A stretch of DNA of 64,000 nucleotides from NCBI RefSeq assembly GCF_900105385.1, contig NZ_LT629772.1, forward strand, positions 310,001 through 374,000. The letters run 5' to 3'. Origin of the DNA: Microlunatus soli. GTDB taxonomy: Bacteria > Actinomycetota > Actinomycetes > Propionibacteriales > Propionibacteriaceae. Below are positions 45,570 to 54,019 of this stretch, piece after piece. Under the pieces are notes generated by a model. The model saw nothing but the letters and a program-made list of their open reading frames with translations. It was not told where the DNA came from and did no database searches. The translations under genes and the position numbers were made by a program. The stretch's first letter is position 1. Each line of letters starts with the position of its first letter.

Positions 45570-45629
45570 TGATTATCACCGGACAGCGTCCATACTTACC
45601 ACTGCCACATCAATACCGGACACTGTCCG
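45570..45629. promoter_or_regulatory. Divergent promoter with two TetR-type operators
   Basis: GGACAGCGTCC (45582-45592) and GGACACTGTCC (45619-45629) are two related palindromes with centres 37 bp apart. TTGATT (45570-45575) and TACTTA (45594-45599), spaced 18 nt, form a plausible rightward promoter. The first operator lies between -35 and -10, the second downstream of the -10, which suits repression by the adjacent TetR protein. Confidence 0.6.
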
Positions 45630-45644
45630 CAGTAAGGAGCGCAG

Positions 45645-46034
45645 ATGCAGATCGACACCTACACCGTCTCGCTGAACGTCGCCGACCCGAAGGCCTCGGC
45701 CGACTTCATCGTCGAGCACTTCGGTTTCCGTCGGTTGATGGAGATCGACGAGCTGGTCTCGGTCGGACACGGCGACGTGCCGTTCACGATCGTGTTCCTG
45801 CAACAGGGCTTGGCGTCGTTCAAGCCGGCCAGTCAGGCCGGTGTCGCGAACGGGCTGCTGCTGGCCTTCAGCGTCGGCGACGTCGACGCCGCCTACCAGG
45901 AGATCACCGCCGCCGGCGCTCCGGTGGTGACGCCGATCGAGACCGAGCCCTGGGGCGAGCGGTACTTCCAGATCGAGGATCCGAACGGTCTCATCCTGCA
46001 GGCCGTCGGCTGGGTGGAACAGCCCGCAGGGTAG
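45645..46034 (+). CDS. VOC-family (glyoxalase/bleomycin-resistance-like) protein
   Basis: A 129-aa VOC protein with two beta-alpha-beta-beta-beta units: TYTVSLNVADPKASADFIVE and VGDVDAAYQEITAAGAPVVT, with RYFQIEDPNGLILQAVGW supplying the second metal ligand Glu region. These bind or modify small molecules, often giving resistance. AAGGAG lies 7 nt before the ATG. First gene after the TetR-controlled promoter; the MFS pump follows after 54 bp. Confidence 0.88.
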   Translation: MQIDTYTVSLNVADPKASADFIVEHFGFRRLMEIDELVSVGHGDVPFTIVFLQQGLASFKPASQAGVANGLLLAFSVGDVDAAYQEITAAGAPVVTPIETEPWGERYFQIEDPNGLILQAVGWVEQPAG

Positions 46035-46088
46035 CTTTCTGCAGTCACCTCCGACGAGGAGAACAAGACCAGCAGAGCAAGGAGCGGC

Positions 46089-47510
46089 GTGAGCTCGACC
46101 ACGGACACCGGGCTGAACCGTCCTTTGGCGATCTTGGCCGCCGTCACCTTCTTCATGGAGAACCTGGACGGCACGATCATCGCCACCGCAGCACCGGCGA
46201 TGGCGACCGACCTCGGGACCCAGCCGGTCGCCATCAACGCGGCGATGACCAGTTATCTGGTGACGGTGGCGGTCGGCATCCCGGTGTCCGGCTGGTTGAC
46301 CGACCGGCTCGGCGGCCGGCGGGTCTTCATGATGGCCATCGTGTTGTTCACGCTGACCTCCGGTCTGTGCGCGGTCAGCACCAGCCTGCCGATGCTCTGC
46401 GCGTTCCGGATCCTGCAGGGACTGGGCGGGGCGATGATGGTGCCGGTCGGCCGGCTTGTCGTGTTGCGCAACACCGAGAAGAAGGATCTGCTGGCGGCGA
46501 CCGCGTACCTCACCTGGCCGGCCCTGTTGGCACCGGTGATCGCACCGACCCTGGGCGGCTGGCTGGCCAGCTTCGCCTCCTGGCACTGGATCTTCTTGAT
46601 CAACTTGCCGATCGGCGCGGCCTGCCTGGTCGCCGCCTGGCGTTTGGTGCACGATCGGCCGCGGGACCGGATGCCCGGCCTGGACTGGATCGGTTTCCTG
46701 CTGTGCGGCGGCAGCCTCGCCGCGCTGCTGCTCGGGATGGAGTCGATCGGCGGTGCCGGAGCGGACCGCACCGACTGGCCGGTCGCGATCGGCTTGTTGG
46801 CGCTGGCCGTCGTCCTCGGCATCCTCTGCCTGACCGGGATGCGACGCCGACAGCATCCGCTGCTCAACCTCGGCGCGCTGCGGATCCGCACCTTCCGGGT
46901 GGTCAATGCCAGCGGGATGGTCTATCGGATGGTGATCTCGGCGGCACCGTTCCTGCTGCCGTTGATGTTCCAGATCGGCTACGGCTGGAGCGCGGCCCGG
47001 GCCGGACTGCTGGTGATGGCACTGTTCGCCGGCAACGTGTTGATCAAGCCCGCTACGTCGCCGCTGATCCGACGCTTCGGCTTCCGTACGGTGATCGTCG
47101 GCAGTTGCATCGGCGGAGCGCTGGTGTTCGCCGGCTGTGCACTGCTCACCGCCGAGTCGCCGGTCTGGCTGATCGTCGTCCTGCTGTTCCTGAGTGGTGT
47201 CTTCCGTTCGGTCGGCTTCAGCGGCTACAACTCGTTGCAGTTCGCCGACATCGACCGCGACGAGATGGCCGACGCCAACACCCTGTCCTCGACGATCGCC
47301 CAGATCGCCGCCGGTCTCGGCGTCGCGGTCGGCGCGCTGTCCTTGCGTCTGGCCGACGGCATCCTGTACGCGGCGCACGCCACTGCGGACCCGCAGGCCG
47401 GTTTCCAGATCGCCTTCGGGCTGCTGGCGGTGATCATGCTCTACCCGGCGCTGGACGGGGTCATCGGACTGCACCGCCAGGCCGGCAGTGAGGTCGCCGC
47501 CGGTCGTTGA
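46089..47510 (+). CDS. MFS efflux transporter, DHA2 (EmrB/QacA) family
   Basis: A 473-aa drug:proton antiporter. ENLDGTIIATAAPAMATDLG is the DHA2 motif D1. The loop GWLTDRLGGRRVFM is motif A, and PTLGGWLASFASWHWIFLIN is motif C. About 14 helices are expected but the length suggests 12-14. GTG 46089 has AAGGAG 6 nt upstream. With the VOC protein and TetR it forms an inducible resistance-like module. Confidence 0.92.
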   Translation: MSSTTDTGLNRPLAILAAVTFFMENLDGTIIATAAPAMATDLGTQPVAINAAMTSYLVTVAVGIPVSGWLTDRLGGRRVFMMAIVLFTLTSGLCAVSTSLPMLCAFRILQGLGGAMMVPVGRLVVLRNTEKKDLLAATAYLTWPALLAPVIAPTLGGWLASFASWHWIFLINLPIGAACLVAAWRLVHDRPRDRMPGLDWIGFLLCGGSLAALLLGMESIGGAGADRTDWPVAIGLLALAVVLGILCLTGMRRRQHPLLNLGALRIRTFRVVNASGMVYRMVISAAPFLLPLMFQIGYGWSAARAGLLVMALFAGNVLIKPATSPLIRRFGFRTVIVGSCIGGALVFAGCALLTAESPVWLIVVLLFLSGVFRSVGFSGYNSLQFADIDRDEMADANTLSSTIAQIAAGLGVAVGALSLRLADGILYAAHATADPQAGFQIAFGLLAVIMLYPALDGVIGLHRQAGSEVAAGR

Positions 47511-47942
47511 TCAGACCACGGCCGTCAGCTCGCCGAGCACCGAGGTCCAGCCCTGCCGATAGTTGTCGGTCGGTCCGGCCGACGTCCATGGTCCGGTGTG
47601 TTCGAGTCGGATCAGGGTGCCGTCGGCGTCCGGGACGAAGCCGACATCGACCAGCTCCTCCTCGCCCACGACCTCGTCCGATCCGCCGGCGCCGTCGACC
47701 CAGGTCCAGCTGAACCGCAACTGCGTCATCGGGGCGACCAGCAGGTACTCGCCGCGGACGACGATCCGCTGCGCTGCGGCCGCGATCCGATAGCGCCCGC
47801 CGACCCGGAGGTCGACCTCGATCGTGGGCGTCCAACCGGGCCACCACCAGCGGCGCAGCCCGGACTCGGTCGTCCAGGCGTCCCACACCTGTTCCACCGC
47901 CGCCGCGAACCGATGCTCGAGGCGCAACGCGTATGGATTCAT
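47511..47942 (-). CDS. SRPBCC (AHSA1/START-like) domain protein
   Basis: A 143-aa single-domain protein. The start LRLEHRFAAAVEQVWDAWTT, the GGRYRIAA strand, the LRFSWTWVD segment and TLIRLEHTGPW are standard AHSA1 features. Binds a hydrophobic ligand in a helix-grip fold; role unknown. Its ATG overlaps the ArsR stop (TGATG), so the two are translated together, a very common pairing. Confidence 0.9.
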   Translation of the reverse strand: MNPYALRLEHRFAAAVEQVWDAWTTESGLRRWWWPGWTPTIEVDLRVGGRYRIAAAAQRIVVRGEYLLVAPMTQLRFSWTWVDGAGGSDEVVGEEELVDVGFVPDADGTLIRLEHTGPWTSAGPTDNYRQGWTSVLGELTAVV

Positions 47943-48280
47943 CAGTGTCCCTTCGTCGCAGTGTCGAGCGCCGATTCCAGCGTGGCGAAGCTGTTGCGCC
48001 AGAAGCTGGTCCGGGTGCGGATCCAGTCAGCCAGGACATCCATCCGCTCCGGCTGCAGTCGATGGATGACGACGCGGCCCTGTTTGGTCGATGCGATCAA
48101 CCCGACCCGTTGCAGCACCGCCAGCTGCTTCTGGACTGCCGGCAGCCCGATCCCGGCGGACGCCGCCAGCTCCGTACTGGTGGCCGGCCCGGACCGGAGC
48201 CGATCGATGATCAACAACCGGCTGTCCGCGGCCAACGCGCCGGCAAGCTGCCGGATCTCCTCGAGCGAATACTTCGCCAT
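47942..48280 (-). CDS. ArsR-family regulator
   Basis: A 112-aa winged-helix repressor: LAGALAADSRLLIIDRLRSG, then ATSTELAASAGIGLPAVQKQ and the wing HRLQPERMDVLADW. No metal-binding cysteine cluster is seen, so it belongs to the group that partners SRPBCC genes. TATACT lies seven nt before the ATG, implying leaderless transcription. A 24-bp near-perfect palindrome overlaps the -10 and the start codon and is the likely autoregulatory operator. Confidence 0.9.
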   Translation of the reverse strand: MAKYSLEEIRQLAGALAADSRLLIIDRLRSGPATSTELAASAGIGLPAVQKQLAVLQRVGLIASTKQGRVVIHRLQPERMDVLADWIRTRTSFWRNSFATLESALDTATKGH

Positions 48281-48292
48281 ATGGTGAAGTAT
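48269..48292 (-). promoter_or_regulatory. Palindromic operator over the arsR -10 and start codon
   Basis: ATACTTC...GAAGTAT surrounds a central CCATATGG; 11 of 12 base pairs are symmetric. It covers the -10 (TATACT on the minus strand, 48289-48294 edge) and the ATG at 48278-48280, so bound repressor would block a leaderless start directly. Confidence 0.7.
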
Positions 48293-48343
48293 ATCTCATC
48301 GTCGGTCCGCCGGCGGGTGATCACGACCGGACGGCCGGAACGC

Positions 48344-49024
48344 TCAGCGGCGGTGGATGTCGTTCAGGTGACTGCGCAGCTCGACGCCGAACTCGTCGGC
48401 ATCGCCGGCGGCGATCAATTCCACCAGGCGGTGGTGTTGATCAAGGATGAGCTGTTGCTTGTCGGGGCCGTCGTGATCGGCGGCGCCACGACGTACCGAG
48501 TCCCCCGCCATCCGCCGCTGGCGATCACGCAGCCCGGTGTAGAAGTCGATCAACAGGCCGTTGCCGGCCGCTCGGACGATGGCGGTGTGCAGGTCGGCGT
48601 CGGCGTCGATGAAACCGGTCAGGTCATGATCAACCGCGGCGCGCTGGCGTTCGATGATCATTTTCAATTCGGCAACGAGCGGACCGACCCGGGACGGCTC
48701 GTCGGTGATCACCGAGACCGCGTGCGTCTCGATCAAGACCCGGGCTTGCAGCACTTCGTCGGCTTCCTCGGGCTTGACCGGGATGATCGCCGCACCGCGC
48801 TTGGGATAGAGCTTCATCCACCCCTCGGCCTGCAGCCGGAGGAAGGCCTCCCGGACCGGTGTGCGACTCATCGCCAGCAGCTCGGCGACCTCGCCCTCGC
48901 TGATCAACTCGCCACCGGCGAGCTCGCCGGACAGGATCCGTTCCTTGACGTCGGAGTAGGCGCGCTCGGATGCCGAGCCGGTTTCACCCGGCGGCTCGGT
49001 CGCGGACTGCGGGATACCGACCAC
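48344..49024 (-). CDS. GntR-family regulator, FCD type
   Basis: A 226-aa regulator. The winged helix reads GGELISEGEVAELLAMSRTP then VREAFLRLQAEGWMKLYPKR. The all-helical FCD domain follows, with metal-type residues in EVLQARVLIETHAVS, DLHTAIVRAAGN and QQLILDQHHRLVELIAAGD. FCD regulators sense organic or amino acids. It starts 9 bp after the MFS stop, so both are one operon; a TGTA-N11-TACA site at the operon promoter is a possible binding site. Confidence 0.9.
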   Translation of the reverse strand: MVGIPQSATEPPGETGSASERAYSDVKERILSGELAGGELISEGEVAELLAMSRTPVREAFLRLQAEGWMKLYPKRGAAIIPVKPEEADEVLQARVLIETHAVSVITDEPSRVGPLVAELKMIIERQRAAVDHDLTGFIDADADLHTAIVRAAGNGLLIDFYTGLRDRQRRMAGDSVRRGAADHDGPDKQQLILDQHHRLVELIAAGDADEFGVELRSHLNDIHRR

Positions 49025-49033
49025 AGGACGAGC

Positions 49034-50311
49034 CTATCGACCCGGCTGCTGCGCGCTGACACCCCGCGCCGTACGGCTCCCGATCAACACCACCAGCAGG
49101 GCGATCAGACCGATGCCGGCACCGATGTCGAACAGCACCGGATAGCCGACCAGCGGACTGAGCGCGGCCAACACGGCCGGCACGCAGAAGCCGAGATAGG
49201 ACAGGGCGTAGTAGACCGCGGTCAACCCGGCCAGGTCGTCGGGACCGGCGATCCGTTGCACCTCCTGCAGGCCGGAGCTCAACAACATGCCGTACCCCGT
49301 ACCGAGGACGACGGCGGCGATCAAGGAACCGATCGCCGCGCCGGTGATCAGTGCGGTACTCCCGACCAACAGGCCGGCGATGCCGATCGCCAGCCCGAGC
49401 ACGATCGCACGGGTCGCGTCGGCAGCGCCGAGGCGCCGACCGAGCGGCTGCACCGCGATCCCACAACCCAACGCCAGCAGGCAATGCAGCCCGGACCAGG
49501 CGGTGTCAGCCGCGGTCCAACCGCCGGTCAGCGTCGGCAGGATCGCGTACGCACTGCCGGCGAAACCGAAGATCCACGGCGCCATCGGCAGCACGACGAG
49601 CAGGAACCGTCGCTGCCGGGCCGCCGGCACCCGGAGATCGTCGATCAGCCGGCGACGCGGACGGGTGTCGGCGGTGTCGGTGCCCCGACTCGTGGAGCGG
49701 TTGGTCGGCCGGGTCTCCGGCGCGCCGATCACCGCAACCGTTGCCGCCAGCGCGATCACGATGTGCAGCAGGTAGGCCAGCGCAGTCGGCCAGGGTGCGT
49801 ACTGTGCCAGCGCCGCCGCCGCGGCGGCGCCGACCGCGAAGCCGGCAGACAGGGCCGTCGAGGACCGCGAGGCCCCGCGGCCGATGCCGGCCGGATCGAG
49901 CATGCTGAGTTCCTTGATCCAGCTCGAGCCGACCGCCATCCCGAGTCCGAGCGCGACCCCGGACAGCAGCCGGCCGGCGAAGAGAACCGGTTCGGCACTG
50001 GCCCCGACCGCGAGCAACGCACTCCCTGCAGCGGCGATCAGCGGCGCGGGGTACATCAGGGGCCGGCGGCCGTACCGGTCCGACAACGGTCCACCGAGCA
50101 GCAGCGCCGGGATGATGCCGATCACGTACGCCGCCAACAGCACCGTGACCGCCTGGCTGGAGAAGCCGGAATGCTGGCGGTACATCGTCAACAGCGGCGT
50201 GAACTGATTGCCTCCCCATGCGACGGCGAACAACGCCGCCGCGACCCCTCCCCATCGAACCGTTCGTCCGGCGCGTTCCGGGTCCGCGCGTGCCTCGACG
50301 AGTTGTTGCAT
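49034..50311 (-). CDS. MFS transporter (sugar/drug type)
   Basis: A 425-aa, 12-helix transporter. The first helix has VAAALFAVAWGGNQFTPLLT, and the cytoplasmic loop after helix 2 is GGPLSDRYGRRPLMYPAPL (motif A). A charged central loop (PTNRSTSRGTDTADTRPRRR) splits the halves. Substrate unknown; co-transcription with an FCD regulator suggests a small organic acid or drug. ATG 50311 follows TATGAT by six nt (leaderless). Confidence 0.88.
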   Translation of the reverse strand: MQQLVEARADPERAGRTVRWGGVAAALFAVAWGGNQFTPLLTMYRQHSGFSSQAVTVLLAAYVIGIIPALLLGGPLSDRYGRRPLMYPAPLIAAAGSALLAVGASAEPVLFAGRLLSGVALGLGMAVGSSWIKELSMLDPAGIGRGASRSSTALSAGFAVGAAAAAALAQYAPWPTALAYLLHIVIALAATVAVIGAPETRPTNRSTSRGTDTADTRPRRRLIDDLRVPAARQRRFLLVVLPMAPWIFGFAGSAYAILPTLTGGWTAADTAWSGLHCLLALGCGIAVQPLGRRLGAADATRAIVLGLAIGIAGLLVGSTALITGAAIGSLIAAVVLGTGYGMLLSSGLQEVQRIAGPDDLAGLTAVYYALSYLGFCVPAVLAALSPLVGYPVLFDIGAGIGLIALLVVLIGSRTARGVSAQQPGR

Positions 50312-50329
50312 GTACACATCATAGATACA
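50311..50329 (-). promoter_or_regulatory. Promoter/operator of the MFS-gntR operon
   Basis: TATGAT on the minus strand (50318-50323) lies six nt before the ATG. It is embedded in TGTA-N11-TACA (50311-50329), a spacing that could be bound by the GntR protein of the same operon. The remaining gap to 50447 contains only GATATATC near 50432. Confidence 0.45.
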
Positions 50330-50446
50330 AGTCGCGTGCAAGGCTGTGGCGGATCCGGCTTCCGAACTCGGCGCGCGGATCCGACGAGGTTACGCACCTT
50401 CTGAGGGTGCTGGAACGTGCGCAAGCTTGATATATCGCGGTTGTGG

Positions 50447-51400
50447 TCAGGTGAGGGAGGCGGACCAGGCGGTGACATCGGCGAGGGAGGCATTCGCACC
50501 GGCCAGGACCAGGGCCAAGTGGGCGTTCGGACCGACGCGGTCGGCGACGACACGGGCGGCGGGCAGCAGACTGCCGTCGGCGGGTTCGACCCAGACCCCG
50601 GCACGCTCGGCGGCCTGGACCGTCCCGGCGACCGCGTCGGCATCGGACACCAGCACGATCTCCTCCACCAGGGCGGCGACGTGCCGGTAGGTCAGGTCCG
50701 AGACCTGCGGCGCACTGAGTGTGGTGATCACCGAGTCGAGGTCGGTGGTCACCGGTCCGCCGGCCGCCAGCGCGTCGGTCATCGCTCGGGCACCCGTCGG
50801 CTCGACGCCCCAGATCCGGGCGTTCGGTAGCTGGGCGCGGACCGCGGTCGCAATCCCGGCGATCAGTCCCCCGCCGCCGACGCTGACCAGCACGTCGGTC
50901 AGTTCGGCGGCATCGGCGGCCAGCTCCAGTCCGACCGTTCCCTGCCCGGCGATCACCACCGGGTCGTCGAACGGATGCAGCAGGGTCGCCCCCTCGGCCT
51001 GCAGCTCCTCGACCAGTTCGAAAGCCCGCGGCATGCCTTCGGTCAGCTGCACCGACGCCCCGGTCGCACGGGACCGCTCGATCGAGTCCCGAGAGGCGGT
51101 GCGCGGCATCACCACGGTGGCCCGGACCCCCAGCAGTTGCGCCATCGTCGCCACCGCAATGCCGTGGTTGCCGCCGCTGACGGCGACCACCCCGGCGGCC
51201 CGCTCCTGCTCGCTCAGCGCCAGCAGCTTGGCGGTCGCTCCGCGAGCCTTGAACGAGCCGGTCCGCTGCAGCGATTCGATCTTGATCGTCGTCGGCACCC
51301 CGATCAGCTCGGACAGCCCAGGGCTGGCGATCGTCGGCGTACGGAGCAGGTAGGGCGAGATCGCCGCGGCGGCGTTCTCGATCTCGGTGAAGGTGATCAT
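50447..51400 (-). CDS. PLP-dependent threonine/serine dehydratase-like enzyme
   Basis: A 317-aa fold-type II PLP enzyme. The PLP lysine is in RTGSFKARGA, the substrate loop is SGGNHG and the phosphate loop is SVGGGGLIAG. It lacks the ACT regulatory domain of biosynthetic IlvA, so it is of the catabolic or serine-racemase-like type. The C-terminal half ends HLALVLAGANASLADV. ATG 51400 overlaps the comF stop by 1 bp (TGATG), implying co-translation with comF, which is not part of the usual synteny. Confidence 0.88.
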   Translation of the reverse strand: MITFTEIENAAAAISPYLLRTPTIASPGLSELIGVPTTIKIESLQRTGSFKARGATAKLLALSEQERAAGVVAVSGGNHGIAVATMAQLLGVRATVVMPRTASRDSIERSRATGASVQLTEGMPRAFELVEELQAEGATLLHPFDDPVVIAGQGTVGLELAADAAELTDVLVSVGGGGLIAGIATAVRAQLPNARIWGVEPTGARAMTDALAAGGPVTTDLDSVITTLSAPQVSDLTYRHVAALVEEIVLVSDADAVAGTVQAAERAGVWVEPADGSLLPAARVVADRVGPNAHLALVLAGANASLADVTAWSASLT

Positions 51401-52158
51401 CAACCCCGATCTAACACCCGACCACCCGACGGCCGGACGGCACGGTCGTCGGACGGGTGCCGCCGCTGGGTGGCGGCCACCACCGCGGCGCCGAGCACCG
51501 ACAGGCCGGCGGCACGTACGGCGCGGCAGGCTTCGGTCAGACTCGACCCGGTGGTCACCAGATCGTCGACCAGGATCAGCTGCGCACCGACCGGCAGTCG
51601 GGGCAGGCCGCGCCGCAGGCCATAACCGCCGGCCAGGTTGCGGCGGCGTTCGGATTCGGTCAGCTCGGACTGGTCGGCGAGTCTGCGTACCGGACGGAGC
51701 ATCTTGATCATCGTCAGCGGCCGGTCATGATCACGCCGAAGGCGTAGCACAGCCGAGCCGGCGATCGCGGCCGTGGCATCGCGGCCACGACGGCGTACGG
51801 CAGCAGCAGTCGACGGCACCGGCACCAGCACCAACGGCGCGCCGTCAACGGCAGTCCGCATGATCAATTCTTCGACCGCCGTGGCCAGCCTGTCGGCCAG
51901 CGGCGCGGTCAACAACCAGGCCTGGCGTTCCTTGTGCGCCGGGATCACCGCGTGCAACAGATCGTCGTACGGGCCGCCGCTGTAGGTGGTCGGGAAACCG
52001 CTCGGGCACGGCGTCGGCACCGCGCGGTGCGGTGCCGGCTCGGCCAGCCGGACCCGGCACGCGGTACAGAGTCCGAAGCCCGGGGCTTGACACCCCGGAC
52101 AGACCGCGCCGAGCAACAACTCGGCGGTCACGTCCACCGCCCGCCGGATCCACCACAC
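51400..52158 (-). CDS. comF: ComF-family phosphoribosyltransferase-like protein
   Basis: A 252-aa ComF homologue. The N-terminal zinc finger has CPGC and CTAC. The phosphoribosyltransferase domain ends with the PRPP motif LILVDDLVTTGSSLTEACR, preceded by RRNLAGGYGLRR. Related proteins act in natural competence; the role in actinobacteria is unclear. CATAGT lies six nt before GTG 52158. Its place after lpqB matches mycobacterial synteny. Confidence 0.9.
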   Translation of the reverse strand: MWWIRRAVDVTAELLLGAVCPGCQAPGFGLCTACRVRLAEPAPHRAVPTPCPSGFPTTYSGGPYDDLLHAVIPAHKERQAWLLTAPLADRLATAVEELIMRTAVDGAPLVLVPVPSTAAAVRRRGRDATAAIAGSAVLRLRRDHDRPLTMIKMLRPVRRLADQSELTESERRRNLAGGYGLRRGLPRLPVGAQLILVDDLVTTGSSLTEACRAVRAAGLSVLGAAVVAATQRRHPSDDRAVRPSGGRVLDRG

Positions 52159-52200
52159 CCCGTCACTATGCGCCCAGCACCACAGCCGCTGCCGATCTGC

Positions 52201-52209
52201 TGTGGATAA
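52201..52209 (-). promoter_or_regulatory. DnaA-box match
   Basis: TTATCCACA on the minus strand, between comF and lpqB, is a perfect match to the bacterial DnaA box. Isolated, so significance is uncertain. Confidence 0.3.
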
Positions 52210-52246
52210 CCTCAGGCCCGGGCGGCGGCGACGGCACCACCGAGGA

Positions 52247-54019
52247 TCACCCCGCGTAGGCCGGACTGGACAGCTTGTCGGTCAGCGAATACCACTCGTC
52301 GCCACTGCGGTAGGCCCAGACCTTCTTGCCCTTCCCACCGACCGCGGCCTGGAACGATCCCTTGTTGTCGACCCGAGTGGCCAGCGAACTGGCACCCCAC
52401 CCGTCGCTGGCACCGACCCGTTCGAACTGGGATCCGTCGATCTCCACCCGATAGGGCTCGTAGGTGCCACCGGTGGTCGACGCACCCAAGATCAACAACT
52501 GGGTCGTCGAGGTCCAACCGAGGTCGGCGATCCGCTTGACCTGCGCCGACGCGGCATCGGACAGCGAGATGAAGCGGAGGTTGCCCATCGTCACCCGGTC
52601 GCCGCGGATGATCGGAGCCACCGCGAGCATCTCGTTGTCGCCGCTCTTGCCGACGATGGCCATCCGCGACCCGTCCGGAGAGATCTGGAACGAGGTGACC
52701 TGGACCCGTCCGAGCCAGGATGCGTCGACCGAGGTGTCGGCCTTGTTGTCCTGATACATGGTGATCTTCTGTTTGCCCGGCTTGCCGCTGACCGACCACA
52801 ACTCACCGAATCGGGTGTACTCGGGCCGCAGCAGGCCGCTCTGCTCCGACAGGGTCCGCGGCTCCGACTCCGACATCAGCTGGGTGATCAACTTCTTCCG
52901 ATCGTCGGTCACCGCGGCCAGCGTCCGACCGTCGGTCGACAGCGCCAGCGAGTCGATGTCGTATCCGGGACGCCCGAGCCGGCCCGGCACCGGAGCGATC
53001 TTGGCGCCGTCGCCCGCGACGGTGACCGCGGCACCGTCCCGGACCCCGACCATGGTGCTGCTGGAGTCCGGGATCGGGGCGTAATCGGATCCGTAGCTGA
53101 CCGGCACGTACGCGTTCTGACCGTCGCCGGAGTCGTCGGGCACCCGCAGCCGGGTGCCGTTCACACTGATCTGGAAGCCCTTCAGGTCCTCGCCGACCTG
53201 ACGCAGCGTCCAGGCCAATTGGGCCGCCAACCATTTGCGTTGCTGATCACTCAGCGACTCGACCGACGGACTGAGCGAGATCTGCGCCAGACCGCCGGTC
53301 ACCGGTACGGCGTTGCCGATCAACGAGGTCCGCACCGGGATCCCGGTGCTCACCGCCGGCTGCAACGCCGTCGTCGGCCCCCGCAGCAGTGCGGTCACCA
53401 GCCCGGTCTCGGTCTGACCCTCGGTCGGGAGATAGATCGGATCCGGGATCAGGGTGTGGAACTGCGGATCGAAGAAGTAGAGGTTGTAGGACTTGTACTG
53501 ACCGATGAACGAGGTGTCGCTGACCATCAGCCCGTCCGGCGGATTGCTGATCCGCCATTGACCGTCGTCGTTCTTCTGGATCTGGAAATCCTGAATCTGC
53601 GGGCCGGAGGTGGCGTTGTACGAACCGTCCGGTCCGACCTGGCCGATCCGGGTCATCGAGAGCACGATGTTGTTGTCCGCGCTGTTGTACTCGGGGTTGG
53701 AGAACACGGTGATCTTGTCCTCCGGACGCCAGCCCTGCTGCGCTTCCTCGGTGAGGAACTGCCGGGCGGTGGAGTACTTGGGCTGGTACTGGCTCATCGC
53801 CAGCAGGAAGCCGTCGACGATCACCCGGGGCGAGGCGTCCTTCACCGGCGGCTTGGGGACGATCTCGGATTTCTGTTGCGAGATCCGGCCACCGGGCCCT
53901 GCCTTCTCCACCCGTCCCGAGGTCGGCACCGAGACACAGCCGGTGATCGTCAGCGCCGCGACCAGCAACCAGATGATCATGATCGCGCGCCGACCGCGGA
54001 TGATCGCCGTGGTCCTCAT
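52247..54019 (-). CDS. lpqB: Lipoprotein LpqB
   Basis: A 590-aa exported lipoprotein. The signal peptide is followed by lipobox ITGC with Cys at ~28. A GerMN domain lies at about 190-320 (LLRGPTTALQPAVSTGIPVR), followed by a beta-propeller-like C-terminal half with Asp-box-type repeats (VDSLALSTDGRTLAAV-like segments). In mycobacteria and streptomycetes LpqB interacts with MtrB and tunes MtrA activity. The ATG overlaps the mtrB stop by 4 bp. Confidence 0.95.
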   Translation of the reverse strand: MRTTAIIRGRRAIMIIWLLVAALTITGCVSVPTSGRVEKAGPGGRISQQKSEIVPKPPVKDASPRVIVDGFLLAMSQYQPKYSTARQFLTEEAQQGWRPEDKITVFSNPEYNSADNNIVLSMTRIGQVGPDGSYNATSGPQIQDFQIQKNDDGQWRISNPPDGLMVSDTSFIGQYKSYNLYFFDPQFHTLIPDPIYLPTEGQTETGLVTALLRGPTTALQPAVSTGIPVRTSLIGNAVPVTGGLAQISLSPSVESLSDQQRKWLAAQLAWTLRQVGEDLKGFQISVNGTRLRVPDDSGDGQNAYVPVSYGSDYAPIPDSSSTMVGVRDGAAVTVAGDGAKIAPVPGRLGRPGYDIDSLALSTDGRTLAAVTDDRKKLITQLMSESEPRTLSEQSGLLRPEYTRFGELWSVSGKPGKQKITMYQDNKADTSVDASWLGRVQVTSFQISPDGSRMAIVGKSGDNEMLAVAPIIRGDRVTMGNLRFISLSDAASAQVKRIADLGWTSTTQLLILGASTTGGTYEPYRVEIDGSQFERVGASDGWGASSLATRVDNKGSFQAAVGGKGKKVWAYRSGDEWYSLTDKLSSPAYAG

